Source of the DNA: AWTP1-13 sp963775835
GTDB lineage: Bacteria; Pseudomonadota; Alphaproteobacteria; Rhizobiales; Hyphomicrobiaceae
Direction of reading: 5' to 3'
NCBI GenBank assembly: GCA_963775835.1
Contig: CAVZKV010000027.1
Location: 62,001 to 126,000 of the forward strand
Length of the DNA stretch: 64,000 nt
The position numbers and the translations under genes are program-made. Position 1 is the stretch's first letter. The number at the start of each line of letters is the position of its first letter. Below the pieces are notes generated by a model. That model saw only the letters and a program-made list of their open reading frames with translations. It was not told the DNA's origin and did no database searches. Of the stretch, positions 63,010 through 64,000 are shown in pieces.

Positions 63010-63452
63010 CCCCGGTTTCAGACCCGGAGCGGGTCGCCGGGCGTGGCCGCTCGGAACGAAGATTGATGCGGCTGCAATCGCCGGTTGTTCGTGTTTGGCC
63101 ACCCCAGGATGTCCCTTAGCTTCCGCCTTTCCGACAACCTTCTGTTGCCGCGGATGCCAAAATCATCGGCGCGGCAAGTGCATCCATGATTTTCCACGCG
63201 GCGTCGATTTTTTTTCCGCCCCGCGCCGGAATATTTTCCTCCGTTCTCGGGTCCAAGCTCTAGTGTCGGTCTTTGACGAACCCGAGGGGGCACGGTTTGA
63301 TTTCGAACGGCGATCAGTTCGCAATCGCTTGGGTTCGGCGCGAGTCCTCTGGCTCGTGCCCCGAGCCTGGATCGGTGACCGTTGATTAGCCGCAGGCGAT
63401 TGGTGCGCTGAGAGCGCCGCAACCGGCTCCACCCCGAAAGAGGCAACCGCCC
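63010..63452. other. intergenic stretch, no gene recognised
   Basis: 443 bp between the SDR relic and the small DUF1488-like gene; no ribosome site or product is recognisable on either strand apart from the AGAGG of the next gene. Confidence 0.4.
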
Positions 63453-63728
63453 GTGCTGAACGTTAAAATGTGCGGAATAAGCGTCGCCTTCGGCACCGCC
63501 TCATTCTTTATGACCGACAACAATCGGACGGTGCGCGTGGACGTCTGTCAACGATTGCTGGCAAGCCTTGAAGAGCCTGCGCCAACCAGCAAGGCCCAAT
63601 ATGCCAGCCGCTTGCTGCGCTATCGATCGCGCTTCGCGCAGATCGCATCGGCCAAGTACGACGAGGGACGCTTTGACTTCGAGGTCAACGTCCTGGTCGT
63701 GCGCATTACGGCCGACGATCTGAGCTAG
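63453..63728 (+). CDS. DUF1488-like small protein
   Basis: A 91-residue protein starting at a GTG with AGAGG 9 nt upstream. The conserved part is FMTDNNRTVRVDVCQRLLASLEEPAPTSKAQYASRLLRYRSRFAQIASAKYDEGRFDFEVNVLVVRITADDL. Such proteins, related to DUF1488, are frequent in Bradyrhizobium; their function is unknown. The true start might be the ATG at 63510, next to the conserved part, but that has no ribosome site. Confidence 0.65.
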   Translation: MLNVKMCGISVAFGTASFFMTDNNRTVRVDVCQRLLASLEEPAPTSKAQYASRLLRYRSRFAQIASAKYDEGRFDFEVNVLVVRITADDLS

Positions 63729-63872
63729 CCGTGCTTGATTGATTCCCGTCGTTCACCCGCTGGGAACGCCAATTAGGCAGCGACAGCAAACCGTTCGATC
63801 GTGGCAGCGGGAGGGTGCGAACCGGTTACGCTCGAACGCTTCCGGCCTGACGCGCCCGCAGGTCGCGAGCCG

Positions 63873-64000
63873 TTAAATCCCTGCTTCGACGGGCAACCCC
63901 GCCGCCTTCCATTCCGGCAGGCCGTCTTCCAACCGACGCGCCGTGAAGCCAAGCTCGCGCAGCATGGCGACGGCCTCGAAGGACATCACGCAGTAGGGGC
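63873..64000 (-). CDS. rhodanese-domain protein, C-terminal part only
   Basis: The visible part reads PYCVMSFEAVAMLRELGFTARRLEDGLPEWKAAGLPVEAGI and ends TAA at 63873; the gene continues beyond the window. It corresponds to the end of a rhodanese domain with the active-site loop (CRGPYC-type; the Cys of PYC is in the visible part). In alphaproteobacteria this exact ending is typical of ArsR-type regulators with a C-terminal rhodanese domain. Whether the ArsR part is present cannot be seen. Confidence 0.7.
   Translation of the reverse strand, partial: PYCVMSFEAVAMLRELGFTARRLEDGLPEWKAAGLPVEAGI

Overview
The window is visibly GC-rich and reads as chromosome of a soil or plant-associated alphaproteobacterium, most likely a Hyphomicrobiales relative of Bradyrhizobium. 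The basis is the mix of gene families: many periplasmic-binding-protein ABC transporters, a Bug/TctC protein, small DUF6894-type and GCG/CRPN-type proteins, paired ArsR/AHSA1 genes, a Ku protein and a type I-secreted RTX protein. This is inference from families; no rRNA or marker gene is present. I see no tRNA, rRNA, CRISPR array, transposase, integrase or replication origin.

Layout. 0-2.7 kb: end of a Bug-type binding protein, a TIM-barrel isomerase-like gene and a CaiB/BaiF CoA-transferase. 2.8-5.0 kb: a Ku DNA-end-binding protein, then a redox gene split by an in-frame UGA exactly at the catalytic Cys position of a WAxx-UGC motif and followed by an fdhF-like bulged-U hairpin; I read it as one 369-residue selenoprotein. 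5.0-6.5 kb: two tandem secreted paralogues of unknown function. 7.0-8.7 kb: a truncated, frameshifted cyclase relic abutting a DUF2332 gene. 8.75-13.9 kb: a peptide/opine-type ABC importer operon on the minus strand, with a frameshift in the double ATPase. 14.3-19.7 kb: an Arg/Gly/Tyr-rich secreted protein, a NodU/CmcH carbamoyltransferase, a GFA-family protein, a receiver-domain relic, a MetE-like methyltransferase and a hydrolase relic. 19.8-28.5 kb: small regulators and stress-type genes (two ArsR/AHSA1 pairs, two DUF1801 genes, a GFA relic, kinase and receiver relics) around a large OYE/TMADH-like flavoenzyme that lacks the usual Fe-S cysteines.

28.5-38 kb: DUF6894 protein, formylglycine-type sulfatase, two small proteins with strong ribosome sites, a PuuD-like glutamine amidotransferase with an unknown 274-residue partner, an ECF sigma factor with a 12-bp minisatellite in its tail, EamA and MFS transporters, an AEC-transporter relic and a Tat-exported deaminase. 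38.2-43.6 kb: a polyamine-type ABC importer operon ending in a PuuB-like amine oxidase. 44.0-49.7 kb: a DHA2-type drug exporter with a frameshift, then a NMT1/SsuABC-type importer operon ending in an AtzA/TrzA-type amidohydrolase. 50-55.7 kb: small secreted and hypothetical proteins, phage-terminase-like fragments and a small membrane protein. 55.9-60.8 kb: a 1278-residue RTX Ca-binding protein and an outer-membrane beta-barrel. 60.8-64 kb: mostly non-coding, with a dispersed hairpin repeat, a 50-residue membrane protein, an SDR relic, a DUF1488-like protein and the end of a rhodanese-domain protein.

Two themes recur. First, transport plus catabolism operons feed amines, peptides and N-heterocycle-like compounds into oxidases and hydrolases. 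Second, there is an unusual density of truncated or single-base-frameshifted genes, which means either ongoing decay or an error-prone assembly. The selenoprotein is separate from this: its interruption is precise and carries its own recoding signal.
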